From: Arachis hypogaea
Lineage: Eukaryota > Streptophyta > Magnoliopsida > Fabales > Fabaceae
Assembly: GCF_003086295.3 (NCBI RefSeq)
Contig: NC_092050.1
Location: 150,728,699 to 150,792,698, forward strand
Length of the DNA: 64,000 nt
Direction of reading: 5' to 3'
Both the position numbers and the translations under genes were made by a program. The first letter of the stretch is position 1. Each line of letters begins with the position of its first letter. Below are positions 51,901-62,652 of this stretch, piece by piece. The notes beneath the pieces were generated by a model. It was not told the DNA's origin, ran no database searches, and was given only the letters and a program-made list of their open reading frames with translations.

Positions 51901-52738
51901 CTCACGATTTTTATCTCTCTCTTTATGGTAAAATGTTATTGAATTTTTTGTTGGTAATTGTCTTAAATAAAATCTGAAGTCTAACCTAATTAAATGTGAT
52001 AAAAGAGGGCTAGAAAAATTAGAGAAGAATGGGCTGATAATAAGAGAGAAGGGTGTGATTTCGAAGAAACACAGTCAGCGACTCAGCGTCATAATGATGT
52101 GTTTATCCACAGTTAACTGCGGTTAATTACTCGTGGTTAAAAACACAGCAGAGAGGAGTGAGAGGCTAAGATAATATTGGCCCAAAGGCTGAGAGAGGGG
52201 GCCGAGTTACTTGGGTAGCAAGCAAGAGGATTCGGAGCCTCTCGGAGTCGTTTGTAGAATACTAGGCAGAAATTCGGTTCAGATAACTTTTACCGGACGG
52301 TAAAATAATTAATGGCTGATATTTATTCTTAAAGAAGTAAATCATGAAGGAATGGATAATATAAATCTAGAGACACATTTACTTAGATAGAAATTACTTT
52401 TACCACTAGTTTTAAGGTTTTCGATTACTAGAGTTTTTCTCGACGCGCGCAAAATCGTCACTAAAAGTGTTTATGCCGCTCAAAAGTTTCTAGTGTGGTA
52501 ACTAAACCAATGGTAGGATAGTATTTAATATTCATTAGTCAAATTTGACTTAGAAGGATTAATTACCCTCATAAAGCTAAGTTTGACCTCATAAATCTCT
52601 TTTTATATTTAATTTTCATTTTTGTATTCCTTGGACCTGCCTTACTATTTCTTAATGGGACGTGGTTTGGGATTTTGAAAGATAATTTATTTAAAAAAAA
52701 ACCAGAAAAGTATGTTTACCAAAAATCTGATTCTTATA
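48989..52738 (-). mobile_element. Second giant solo LTR, 3.75 kb, inserted in gag
   Basis: Begins TGTAACGTCCCAAC and ends GATTCTTATA, flanked by a perfect 5-bp duplication GACGG (48984-48988 and 52739-52743). Removing element plus one duplication restores the gag reading VDG-LTD. The right tip TATA instead of TACA is one transition from the expected CA end. On the minus strand it starts T(A/G)TAAGAATC and ends GGGACGTTACA, so the minus strand is probably sense. No gag or pol inside. It carries an open frame at 49496-49768 and long AT-rich parts. It is a different family from the LTR at 4640, although both share the TGTAAC start. Confidence 0.82.
49496..49768 (-). other. 90-codon acidic open frame within the solo LTR
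   Basis: Runs in the presumed sense direction of the LTR. The product is Pro/Asp/Glu/Ser-rich (PDIPMPDAPPHPKSFG, FETGDEDSTEDGSSS) with no domain I recognise. Adjoining frames at 49588-49985 also stay open for 70-85 codons. It may be a leader ORF of the parent element or chance. Confidence 0.3.
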
Positions 52739-53277
52739 GACGGGCTTACAGATTTCGTGGTTAGCCTCTACCTGACCAACGGACTCATGAATGAAGACTT
52801 TCGGAAGCACCTAACAACCAAACCAGTGTGGACAATACATAAAATCCAAAACGTGGCAAGGGAATACATAAACGACGAAGAGGTAAGCTAGGACGTGGCC
52901 GCCAATAAATGGCACCACAGCAACATGGCACTACGAAGCAACCCCCAGCCAGAGAAACCCCAAAAGAGCACTTCAAACCCGCCCCTACCAACTGGCCACC
53001 TAGGGTGGGAAAATTCACAAACTACACACCCCTACCAGCCCCAATCACAAAGATCTATCACCAGATAGCGAAGCGAGGCATCCTCCCGAAGGCACGATAA
53101 CTGAAGGAATAGACAGGCAGCAACAAGAGTCTATACTATGATTACCACTGAGGATATGGACATAAGATCCAAGATTGCTTCGATCTGAAGGAGGCTCTCA
53201 AATAAGTCATCCGAGACGGCAAACTCCTCAAGTTTGCCAAAATCATCCGAGAACCCAGAAAAACTGAAAGAGAAAGA

Positions 53278-56200
53278 TTGTCAGAACGTGAAGGATGCAA
53301 TCCCAGGATGATACGACAGGCACCTCAAGAAAGTTTGGAGGCCGAACCCACCATAATAGTAAACGTAATCACGGGAAAAGATGTTCCAAAAAAGGTCAAA
53401 ATCATCATTGAAAAAGGATCTCAGAGTCCTAGCGGTAGAATATTGGTAGACATCTTGGCGGAAGACGCCCCCTTTGTCATCTCAGCAAGGGTTGGGACTG
53501 GACTGATGAAAAGAATATTGGTAGACACTGGAGCTGACTCCAACATCCTCTTCAGAGGAGCCTTCGATAAGCTAGTCTCCGAAACAAAAATTTGGAAAGC
53601 CATCGCAACGGAGTGATCGGACTCGAGAACAACTTCCTCAAATCAGATGATTCCATAGTGTTACCAGTAACCATTGGAACTGAAAGCTAGAGGAAAACCA
53701 TACTCTCCGAATTCATGGCCCTCAAAGATTCTACTGTCTACAACATCATCCTAGGATGAATGACGATTAATGACCTGTCCACTGTCATATTCATCAAATT
53801 CCTTATCATTAAGCTCCAAGTCGACAATGGCATCATCGGCACCATACACGGTGACCGAGAAGTTGCGATAGAATGCGACAACACCAGTCTAGCTCTCCGA
53901 AAATGATCCCGAGATGCGGCAGTGATCTTCCTAGCCGACCTCGACGTACGACAAGACGATCAGCCAAGACCGGAACTAGAGGGAGACATGAACAAATTAC
54001 AAATAGGAGAGACTAATGAGGAATTCACATTCATCAATAAAAACTTACCCTTCAGCCTAAAAGGTGAACTCGTGGAGCTCCTAAGGCAAAACAGAGACCT
54101 ATTCGCCTTCACCCGGCCAACATGTCACGAATAGACCCAGAATTAATGTCCCATCGGCTGGCCGTAGACCCCAAGGCCATGTTAGTAGCACAAAGAAGAA
54201 GAAAGATTTCTGCAGACCAAGCATCCGAGGTCAGAAAGCAAGTCAAGAGCCTACTCGAAGTAGGCGTCATCCGAGAACTCCCTTATACGACCTGGCTGGC
54301 CAACGTCATTCTAGTAAAAAAAGCAAACGACAAGTACCAGCTACAGGTACTTGAACAAAGCCTGTCCAAAAGACGCCTTCCCCCTTCCGAATATCGACGG
54401 ACTAGTAGATGCTGCATCGGGACACCAATACCTCAGCTTCAAGGACACATACTTCAGGTACAATTAGATACTAATGCACTGACCTGGCGAGGAGAAAACA
54501 GCTTTCACGACCACCGAGGGTACGTACTGCTATATAGTTATGTCCTTTGGATTGAAAAACGTCGGGACCACCTACCAACGGCTCATCACTAAGATTTTTA
54601 AAGACCTCTCAAGAACTAAACTGGAGGTCTACATCAACGATATGCTATCCAAAACACAAGCTGGCGAGGAACTCGTTGACGACCTAAAACTCATACTGGG
54701 TACACTTAGGAAATGTAAGGTTATCCTCGTTAAGGCAAACTCATACAAGTGTAAGGTTATCCTCGAGATGAGCAGCCCAGCAAACCTCAAAGACGTCCAA
54801 AGACTAACGGGATGACTTGTCGTCCTCTCTCACTTTCTCAGAGCCTCGGCTCAAAAAGCCATCCCATCATTCAGACTCATGAAAAAGGGCATAAGCTTCA
54901 AGTGGGAACCCGAATGCGAAGAGCCCCCATACACTCAAAACCATGAATGAGAGAAACGCTTTACCTCTACCTAGCTATAACGAACGACGCGCTAGCTGCA
55001 GCGCTCATCCTACAAGACAAGCAAAGGACACAAAGCCTCGTATACTTTATAAGTAAGGTCTTCCAAAATTCTGAGATATGATACTCCAAACTTGAGAAAC
55101 TTGCATTCGCACTACTCACGATATCTCGACGCCTTCAAAAATACTTCTAATGCCACCCCATCATGGTCCGGAAGGATTAGACGGTGAGACAAGTGTTGCA
55201 GAAACCAGACCTCGCAGGGCGGATGCTCGCCTGGTCAGTAGAGCTATTATAGTACAAAATCTGGTTCGAACCCAAGAATGCGATAAAGGCCTAGGCTATG
55301 GCATACTTCATAGCCGAAATGACCATTTGGAGCAAACCCACTAAAATATGAAAGCTCCACGTTGACAGCTCGTTAAACACCAACTTAGGGGGAGCAGGAA
55401 TAATACTGGAAAATGATTGCGGGGTTGCGATCAAATAATCTATTCGATATGAGTTCCTGATCTCAAATCATCAGGCCGAATACGAAGCCCTTTTAGCTGG
55501 GCTAGCACTTGCCAAAGAGGTCGGCGCAAAAAGCAAAGAAGTATGCAGCGACTCCCAGATAGTTAGCTCCCAAATAAATAGGGAATACCAAACACGAGAC
55601 CCCCTGTTAATCCAATACTTGTCTAAGTCAAGGAGCTAACCTCCGAGTTCGACGAAGTGACCATACATCATATTCCCAAAGAATGAAACGCAAGGGCCGA
55701 CTTGCTTTCAAAACTCACAAGTACCAAGACGGTCCCAGCGAACTGATCACTCATCTAGGAAGTCTTCAAAACACTATCGGTCACGGCCACGACCACGACA
55801 CACCTCTCCATGTCAAACCAACAATCCTAGATCTTCCCGGTCCTCCGATACCTCACCGATGGAAGCTTACTCGAGGACCTGAAGGAAGCAAAGTGTGTAA
55901 AGCGAGAAGCCCCAAATACACCACCATAGCAGGGAAACTATACAAATGAGGTCTATGACAGCCCCTCCACAAGTGTATGGATCCCGGCGGCACGTACTAC
56001 ATACTTCGTGAAATTAACGAAGGATGTTATGGCCATCACATTGGGGATGACCCTAGCTCAAAAGATTATCTGAGCGGGATACTTCTGACCCACCATCATT
56101 AGAAATTTCCTCAACTAGTCAGAAGCTGCCTAAAATGTCAAGCCCGCACCGACCTCCACCAAGTGGCCCCACACCAGATCAGCGTCGCGTAATAACGATA

Positions 56201-56351
56201 AATCGGCCATTCGAAACTCGGGGAACCGACCTTGAAGGACCCTTCCCCATGGCTTCTGGGTAAATTCGATACCTTATAGTCGCCATCGACTATTGCACAA
56301 AATGGATTGAAGCCGAGGCACTGGCCACCATCGCAGCCACCTAGTGCCAGA
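53278..56351 (+). pseudogene. pol of the Tat gypsy element, first part (protease, RT, two RNases H, integrase N-terminus)
   Basis: Aspartic protease: RILVDTGADSNILFRGAFDK (about 53510-53575). Linker ends FSLKGELVELLRQNRDLFAF. Reverse transcriptase from about 54120: DPKAMLVAQRRRKI, LLEVGVIRELPYTTWLANVI, LVKKANDKYQ, a shift, then YVMSFGLKNVGTTYQRLITK in another frame. The catalytic box reads VYINDMLSKT where YVDD is expected. RNase H (54950-55345): AITNDALAAALILQDK, KLEKLAFALLTISRRLQKYF. Second RNase H (55355-55640): LHVDSSLNTNLGGAGIILEN, HQAEYEALLAGLALAKEVGA, CSDSQIVSSQI. Integrase: REINEGCYGHHIGD, CLKCQARTDLHQVAPHQI, VAIDYCTKWIEAEALATIAA, broken by the copia insertion. Many stops. Confidence 0.88.
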
Positions 56352-56574
56352 TGAGAAGGATAACACTTAGTTAGTCGTTTGAGCAGTTATTTGATGTTTA
56401 GCTCAAGATTTATTAATTAGTCTAGATCCTTCTATATGCTTGATGTTATATTGTAGCTATATATATTGAATACAGGGAAATACAAGGGAGTACGTCATGA
56501 TTTGTTTTTCGAAATAGAAAATTACCTCTTTTCTCTCTTTTGTGATATTGTTATCAAATTCCAAATTCTCTACA
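56352..56574 (+). repeat. 5' LTR of the copia element
   Basis: Starts TGAGAAGGATAAC and ends CTCTACA; 223 bp. Its first 23 bases recur at 59209-59231. Confidence 0.92.
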
Positions 56575-56590
56575 TGGTATCAGAGCCTCG
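56575..56590 (+). other. Copia primer-binding site
   Basis: TGGTATCAGAGCCTCG, complementary to the 3' end of tRNA-iMet. Confidence 0.95.
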
Positions 56591-56606
56591 TTCTTGTACA
56601 TGATTC

Positions 56607-57662
56607 ATGGCTACTAGTGTTGTTAATTCAGATTCTTCGGTCACCTCTTCCTCTTCTAATTCATCATTCACTCCATGATCCTTTGATCATCCCATAGGTG
56701 ACAAGCTCAATAAAAATAATCATAAGACTTGGCAACAACAGGCTTTGGCTGCAATTTTTGGGCAAGCTCTTGAGGATCTACACTCTGACAGAATGCCCTC
56801 ACAATTTGTGTCCAAAACTGATCGAGCTGCTGGTATTCTATGAACCGATTACAAACGATGGAGGCAAGAAGATTACAATATTATTTCCTGGTTTCTTGCT
56901 TCCATGGATGAATCCTTCAAGAATAAAATGATAGGTTGTGTTTTTGCTTTTGATATTTGGAATATAATTGAAGATTATTTCTCAAAATCGATTCGATATA
57001 GGGTCAAGCAGCTGAAAACTCAACTGAAACTTATAAAGAAACAAGGTCTTCCTGCTGCTGATTATGTCTCAAGAATAAAGAGAATTGTTGATTCTTTAGC
57101 GTCTTTAGGTTTTCTTTTGACTACTGATAAACACATTGATGCTTTTTTGGAAGGGCTCAATGAAGATTATCAAAACCTAATTACTACCGTTTCTACTAAA
57201 CCTGAGTTGTATTCTCTTCAAGAGGTTGAGATGTCCATTCTATCTCATGATGATATGCTTGAGAAATTTCGCAAATCTGATCCGTTTCTTGCTCAAGCAC
57301 ATCTCACTCAGTCTGCAATCCCTTCTTCATCCTCTGCTGGTAGAAGTGCTGGGGGTAGAAGGGGGCGTGGTGGAAGATTCTTCAGAGGTGGTCGTGCCTC
57401 CTTTGCTAACAATAATCGCCTCCAATGTCACAATGTTGCATTTCCAAGACTCACTACACATTATCCACCTGCTCTATTTTCTGTTTCCTCTTCCAATTTT
57501 CAGTTGTGGCATAAGAGACTTGGACATGCCACTACTAACACTGTTAAAATTGTTCTTCAATTGTGTAATTCTATACAATTTTCTAATAAAAGTGATGATT
57601 CTATACCTGTGTTATGTAATAACTGTGCCTGTGCCAAAATGCATAAATTACCTCTTGCCTGA
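56607..57662 (+). pseudogene. Copia gag fused to a GAG-pre-integrase remnant
   Basis: The start MATSVVNSDSSVTSSSS is followed by a stop (TGA about 56677), WQQQALAAIFGQALEDL, another stop, then an open gag from 56904: NKMIGCVFAFDIWNIIEDYF, VKQLKTQLKLIKKQGLPAAD, FLEGLNEDYQNLITTVST and the glycine-rich end GGRRGRGGRFFRGGRA. At RLQCH (about 57430) the zinc knuckle and protease are deleted. The frame jumps into LWHKRLGHATTNTVKIVLQL ... CNNCACAKMHKLPLA, the pre-integrase zinc region. The integrase core is missing. Confidence 0.88.
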
Positions 57663-57679
57663 ACTCTCAAGTTATTGAT

Positions 57680-59227
57680 GCAGCATTGCCTAAGAATGCC
57701 AAATCTGCTTTGAGCATTCCTCATTGGTTTCAAGCAATGCAAGATGAATATCAAGCACCGATTAGGGCCAACACATGGACACTTGTGTCTCCACCAGAAG
57801 GTGCTAAGATCATAGGCTGTCGTTGGGTGTTTGCAGTCAAAAGGTTGCCAAAGGACAGATTCAGAATTACAAAGCTTGTTTGGTGTCCCAAGGCTTTTAT
57901 CAAAGTGAAGGTTTTGACTTTGAACATGTATTTAGTCCAGTGATTCGACCAGTCACTGTCAGGTTAGTTCTTAGTGTTGCTTTGTCCAGAGACTGGGTAC
58001 TTCAACAATTTGATTTTAATAATGTATTTCTCAATGGAGAATTGCATCAAGAAATCTACATGACATAGCCCTTGGGATTTGAAATGGGTGCTGCGACAAA
58101 AGTTTGTAAGCTTAATAAATCCCTTTATGGTCTAAAACAAGCTCCAAGGGAGTGGTTTTTAAAATTAAGTACTACTTTACAAATCTTTGATTTCTACAAT
58201 TCAAAGTCTGATATGTCATTATTTATTCGTATCTCCTTTAAATCTGTTATTTATATTCTTTGTTATGTTGATGATATTATTATCACTGGAAATGATGCTG
58301 TTGAAATTGATGATATGATTAAGAAACTATACAAAACATTTTCGTTGAAAGATTTAAGAAACTTAAACTATTTCTTGGGCATCGAAGTAGTGAGGACTGC
58401 TGATAAGTTGTATTTGTCTCAATCTAAGTACATTAGTGATCTTCTTTCAAAAGTAGGTATGCAGTGTGCTAGTCCTATGCTAACTCCCATGCTGTCTACT
58501 TTGCAGCTCACAAGCAAGGGCTGTGAGGATTTTGAGGATCCCAAACTGTATAGATCTGTAGTTGGATCTCTTTACTATGCAACTATTACTAGACCTGATT
58601 TATTGTTTGCTGTTTGTAAAGTAAGCCAATTTATGCATGCTCCTAAACTGGCTCATTGGAAATCAGTAAAGTTGATCCTTTGGTACTTGCAGGGAACGAA
58701 GAACTAGGGCCTGGTTTTTCATAAATGTCAGGACTTCATCAGGCTCTATGGTTTTTCTGATGCTGACTGCGCTTCAGATCTTGAGGATCAGAGATCGGTG
58801 TCTGGCTTTTGTGTATTTTTGGGAACTAATATTTTGTCATGGACTTATAGGAAACAAAGTACAATCAGCAGATCCTCCACTGAAGCAGAGTTCAGGAGTT
58901 TAGCTGACTGTGGAGCTGAGATTGTTTGGTTCACAAATCTACTGGCTGAGCTGCGGATTGGCCTGGCTACGACTCCTATACGGTTTTCTCACTGCAAATC
59001 CAGTTCTTCATGGAAAGACTAAGCATTTCCAAGTTGATATCCAATTTGTTCGAGACTTGATTAGGCAGAGGCAGCTGCATGTTGTTCATATTCTAGGAAG
59101 TGACCAAGTTGCGGATGTCTTGACCAAACCCCTGTCTGCAGCCTCTTTTGTCAAGTTTAGGTGCAAATTGAGAGTTGTTCCAAGACCAACTATCAGTTTG
59201 AGGGGGGCTGAGAAGGATAACACTTAG
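57680..59227 (+). pseudogene. Copia reverse transcriptase and RNase H, several stops
   Basis: RT begins SIPHWFQAMQDEYQAPIRAN and TWTLVSPPEGAKIIGCRWVF. A shift near 57835 moves to the frame GFYQSEGFDFEHVFSPVIRP, WVLQQFDFNNVFLNGELHQE, IYMT-stop-PLGFEMG, LNKSLYGLKQAPREWF. The catalytic CYVDDIIITGND is intact. Then YFLGIEVVRTADKLYLSQSK, SVVGSLYYATITRPDLLFAV. RNase H: GFSDADCASDLEDQRSVSGF, KQSTISRSSTEAEFRSLADC, then a shift to HFQVDIQFVRDLIRQRQLHV and VADVLTKPLSAASFVKFRCK. Stops at 58066 and 58705. Confidence 0.9.
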
Positions 59228-59231
59228 TTAG

Positions 59232-59720
59232 AACACCCGCAAACCAATGGCCAAGTAGAATCGGCCAACAAGGTCATCGTAAAGGGTTTCAAGAAACGGA
59301 TAGACGAGACAAAAGGCCTATGGACCGACGAACTTGGATCGTCATCTGGTCATACCGAACATCTCCTCAAGCCTTAACAGGAGAAACCCTCTTTCGATTA
59401 ACCTACGACCTTGAAGTTGTCATTCCGACTGAGGTTGGGGACCTTAGCCCGCGGAGGACTATGGGGGGACATGACGAGAACGCCGAGAGGGACCTCACAG
59501 ATGAAGTCTGGAGTATAGTACACCTACAGGAACTCACCCTACAACAAAGGATAAGCCTAAGGTACAATCGCGGCGTGGTGAAATGAGACTTTAGACATGG
59601 AGACCTCGTCTTACGATGCAACGATATCGGGCCCCCACCCTAAGAGAAGGAAAGCTCACACCTAACTGGGAGGGGCCTTACCAAGTAAAGACCATAATCG
59701 GGAGAGGAGCCTACAAGCAC
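59232..59720 (+). pseudogene. Integrase C-terminal part of the Tat gypsy element
   Basis: Resumes as EHPQTNGQVESANKVIVKGF, KKRIDETKGLWTDELG, a shift, then VIWSYRTSPQALTGETLFRL, TYDLEVVIPTEVGDLSPRRT, ISLRYNRGVVK, and after stops LTPNWEGPYQVK-like sequence. About 40 residues of the core between IEAEALATIAA and EHPQTNG, including the second catalytic Asp, are lost with the copia-associated deletion. Confidence 0.87.
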
Positions 59721-59829
59721 GAATGATTATATGGGACCGAGCTCCCGAGGTCCTGGAATGCCACTAGCATGCGATGCTACTACACATAGGAACATCCTTC
59801 CAAGCAAACACACGAGAGGTAAGACCAAG

Positions 59830-60308
59830 AACTTTTTAAATTTTTGTTATTTTCCTTTGTTGCTTAGTTTTTTTTCTTCGTATTATTTTGTCATGTAATT
59901 TTGTTGACGGGTACTCTTTCCTACCAACAACGGGAGATTTTAGCGAGACCCAATTTTTAATAAAATTCATTATACATCTTTCCTTTCAAAATCACCAACT
60001 CTGCGTTCTAACCAAACCGATGGCACAAATAAAGCACGGCTACCCCGGGGACCAATCACACCCGAGGCCAAAGCAAACGGATATCCACAAAAAATTAAAC
60101 AAGTATTCAATACGGCCCACCAAGGGCCAACTATCTCCGAAGAAGCCGAGATAACAACTTAACAGTTTTTAAACAAAATCCTATAAAACATAGACACCAA
60201 ATAAATGGCTTACAAAACCGCAAATTGTTATGCCTAAATGGCTTACAAACTTAAGGAAAAGAGTACGAAAATAAACAAAGTCACTCCAGGTCTACAATCT
60301 AACCATCC
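59830..60308. other. Gypsy 3' spacer
   Basis: Contains TTGTTGACGGGTACTCTTTCC and a GAGACCCAATTTTTAATAAA block, a recurring post-integrase spacer in Tat elements. No ORF of interest on the plus strand. The right part is the 3'UTR of the antisense gene. Confidence 0.5.
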
Positions 60309-62118
60309 TTAACAGTACACATCTACACCCAAGGTTAGTACCTGAGCTTGGGCCTTCATCATCTCTTCACTAGCCGAGATAGCACCCTTAACATCTTCCA
60401 GTAGTTCTCCCTTCTCCTTCTTCAGCTTTGCTACCTCAGCCCTCAAAGCCTCTGCCTCAGCCAGTAGAACGGCAACCTTAAACTTGGTGTTCAAGGACCG
60501 CTTGTGCTCACTGAAAAGCTGAGAGAGAACCGAAGTCTCTACTCCGGAGAGATGGAGTAGCTCAGCACCTGCATCCTCGGCATCTTTCATAGCCTTCAAA
60601 TGAGCCGTCTCGGATGCCTCCAGCTTCTTCTTAAGCTTACCAACGTCCGCCCCTTCTCGGATTTTATTCATATTATTAACTTGTACAGTTCACACTCTTT
60701 GCCTCTACCCATGAAATATCTAGTAAAATAGGTCGATTGAGCCTAGCGAAACTTACCATCCAAAAGCCCATCTGATTCAGCACTGGCTCTGCCTCACAGA
60801 CGATAACAGTTGGAACGAAGGAGGGCCCAATACATCGACTTCGCCTGGCTGGCAACATCACAATCATGGAACAACTCCGTTGTACCTGAAAGAATGTGTT
60901 GGTCAATGAAGACTGGAGCATCAAAACTTTGGTCAATCACGGACGGCACCGACCTTTCCTCCTCCACATTTTCCCCGCTATTCCCCTCTACCACTTTTCT
61001 CCGCTTCCTACATGCCTCGGTAGGCAAAACCATGACAACCTCCTCCTCAATTCCAATAGCAATCGGCCTAGGCAAAGTGACACCAGCTGCCCTAGCCGAA
61101 ACCAGGTCCTGAGAGACAGTTCGGGAATCCGCCTGAGGCCGAGACTGAGGTGTCAACGGTGAAGCCTCCCTGCCCTCTTCCTGGGCTATGACAACCTTCA
61201 ATCTCACTAAGTTGGTCAACCCGCCACCCATTTGGACTGAAAAAAGGGAAAAGAAGAACATATGTTTCAAACTCGGGAAGTAAGGATATACCAAAGAAAG
61301 CAGTTAAACATACACCAATATAAGTCCGGCGATGCATTCATGACGTCCCGAGGGTTCAACGGCCATTCCCTAAACACCGACCACAAAACATTAGTGATGT
61401 CTTTATTCTCGGGAGACAATCCCTCGTGAGTAACACGCGTCAAATACGACACACCGTCCCCGAAATTTTAGTACATCACAAACTGACATTCTCCCTCCAG
61501 GGTCAACAAAAAAGGATGGTGCTCATGAGCAGGGGGCACTTTAAAGTACTCCCTTTTAAACCCGTGAAAAGAATCCTCAAATAACAAAAAAATTTGTTGA
61601 TTCGGCTGAGCCCAGAACTACACGTAACCCTTTTTATGTTTTCCCTTCTTAGTTGGAAGGGTACATAGGAAGAAGAATAAAAATACCTCCACCCGAGCAA
61701 GAAGCTCCAAGTAATCACAGACCAAGTCAAAAGTCCATATGGCCGCCCAACTGTTAGGATACAGTTGGGACGGCGCCACGAAAAACCAATTAAGCAGGAC
61801 CTGTACAAAATCTGAGAAAGGGAGCCGCACCCCTAGTCGCGTAAACATGGATTCGTAGACCCACATCCAATCGGCAACTTGGGGGGAGTCAGGGTTTATA
61901 TAGCAGACCCTCTCATCCATCCCGGGGAGCATGAGCTCATACTAATACTCCGCCTCACCACCCCTGCAAATAGCCCCTTCATCACGGAGCCTCTGGAGGT
62001 CTGCCTCTGTCACCCGCGATGGCGTCCCCACACATCAGAAGTCACCCATAATACATGTTAGAGACACTGCTGACGGGACAACGGGAGCCCAGGGGCCCTC
62101 ACTCCTCTGACGTGCCAT
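60309..62118 (-). pseudogene. Antisense ORF of the Tat element, 'putative gypsy-type transposase' domain protein
   Basis: The minus-strand start ATG 62118 gives MARQRSEGPWAPVVPSAVS, then with stops a conserved segment: DERVCYINPDSPQVADWMWV, YESMFTRLGVRLPFSDFVQV, LLNWFFVAPSQLYPNSWAAI, WTFDLVCDYLELLARVEVFL. This is the PF04195-type domain of Tat retrotransposons. It continues FEDSFHGFKREYFKVPP, HEGLSPENKDITNVLW. A likely intron (donor at about 61307, TTG|GTATGT; acceptor TTTTCAG|TCCAAATGG near 61240) leads to a basic/acidic middle (60794-61230) and a coiled-coil end (60309-60671, GKLKKKLEASETAHLKAMKD, LRAEVAKLKKEKGELLEDV). Stops include TGA near 62037, TAG near 61942, TAG near 61618 and TAA near 61470. 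Function unknown. Confidence 0.78.
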
Positions 62119-62643
62119 ACCTAAAAAAGGGGGGAGGGCACCACTGTCAGCCCTACTGACCAAATGAGAAGAAAACCATAAACTAAGCACACTCAAAGGA
62201 AGCCCCAAAAGACAAACATTCTCCCCTCCTGCTTATCATAAGACTACACTAAAAACAGTGGCACACACCCCCTGATTCTCTACCAACTCCCACTAAAAAA
62301 ATGAACCCAAAATAGAAAAATGCAGAAATAAGAACAATTGGAAGCAAAACACAGAAAAAACAAGCAAGTAAGCAAAAAAGAAGGAACAGAGAAAAATACT
62401 AACTTGATTGTCTGAAGTAAGCAAAGAAGAAGGAATAGCACGAAAAACAGACAAGCAAATGCACGGATGAGACCAGACAAAATGCAAGCAGCAGAAAGAA
62501 GGTATGAAAATAAGAGAAAATGAAAGAAGAAGAAGAGAGAGTTATGAAGCGAAGAGGTATATAACAAAGAGATGGTTACAAACAAAACCCCCAACTTTTC
62601 AAATAAAACACGAAGGGTCTAAGGGAAAAGTTGGAAAAGAGTC
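62119..62643. other. Upstream region of the antisense gene, within the gypsy element
   Basis: Purine-rich plus strand (CT-rich on the minus strand) with GAAGAAGAAGAGAGAG and TATATAACAAAGAG near 62525-62575. It may hold the antisense promoter. No gene seen. Confidence 0.4.
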
Positions 62644-62652
62644 CAAAAAATC

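Larger units (their letters stand above)
48205..53275 (+). pseudogene. gag of the Tat gypsy element, split by a solo LTR and mutated
   Basis: The ATG at 48205 starts MNLTHEKVTDTGHRLPTPDQ. The capsid domain (retrotransposon gag) is open at 48591-48920: FTERILRAKLSKGFDKPTD, MKYDGTKDPQEHLMAFKARM, AAIWCRAFPVTLAGPAIKRF, FDDISRKFMAQFTARI. It continues as KYLDRFRDKYLTVDG, is interrupted by 48989-52738, and resumes with LTDFVVSLYLTNGLMNEDFR and HLTTKPVWTIHKIQNVAREY. A zinc knuckle (HxGYGHKIQDCFDLKEAL, with a stop replacing one residue) lies at 53130-53200. Stops at several places (e.g. 48355, 48447, 48921, 52888) and frame changes show decay. Confidence 0.85.
56352..59231 (+). mobile_element. Ty1/copia retrotransposon, internally deleted and with 3' LTR reduced to 23 bp
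   Basis: The 5' LTR at 56352-56574 (TGAGAAGGATAACACTTAG ... TCTCTACA, 223 bp) is followed by TGGTATCAGAGC, the classic primer site for initiator tRNA-Met. The 3' end has the polypurine tract TTGAGGGGGGC, then only the first 23 bases of the LTR (59209-59231) before gypsy integrase sequence resumes. Coding parts are gag, a GAG-pre-integrase piece, reverse transcriptase and RNase H. Protease and the integrase core are absent. It lies in the same direction as the host gypsy element. Confidence 0.93.
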
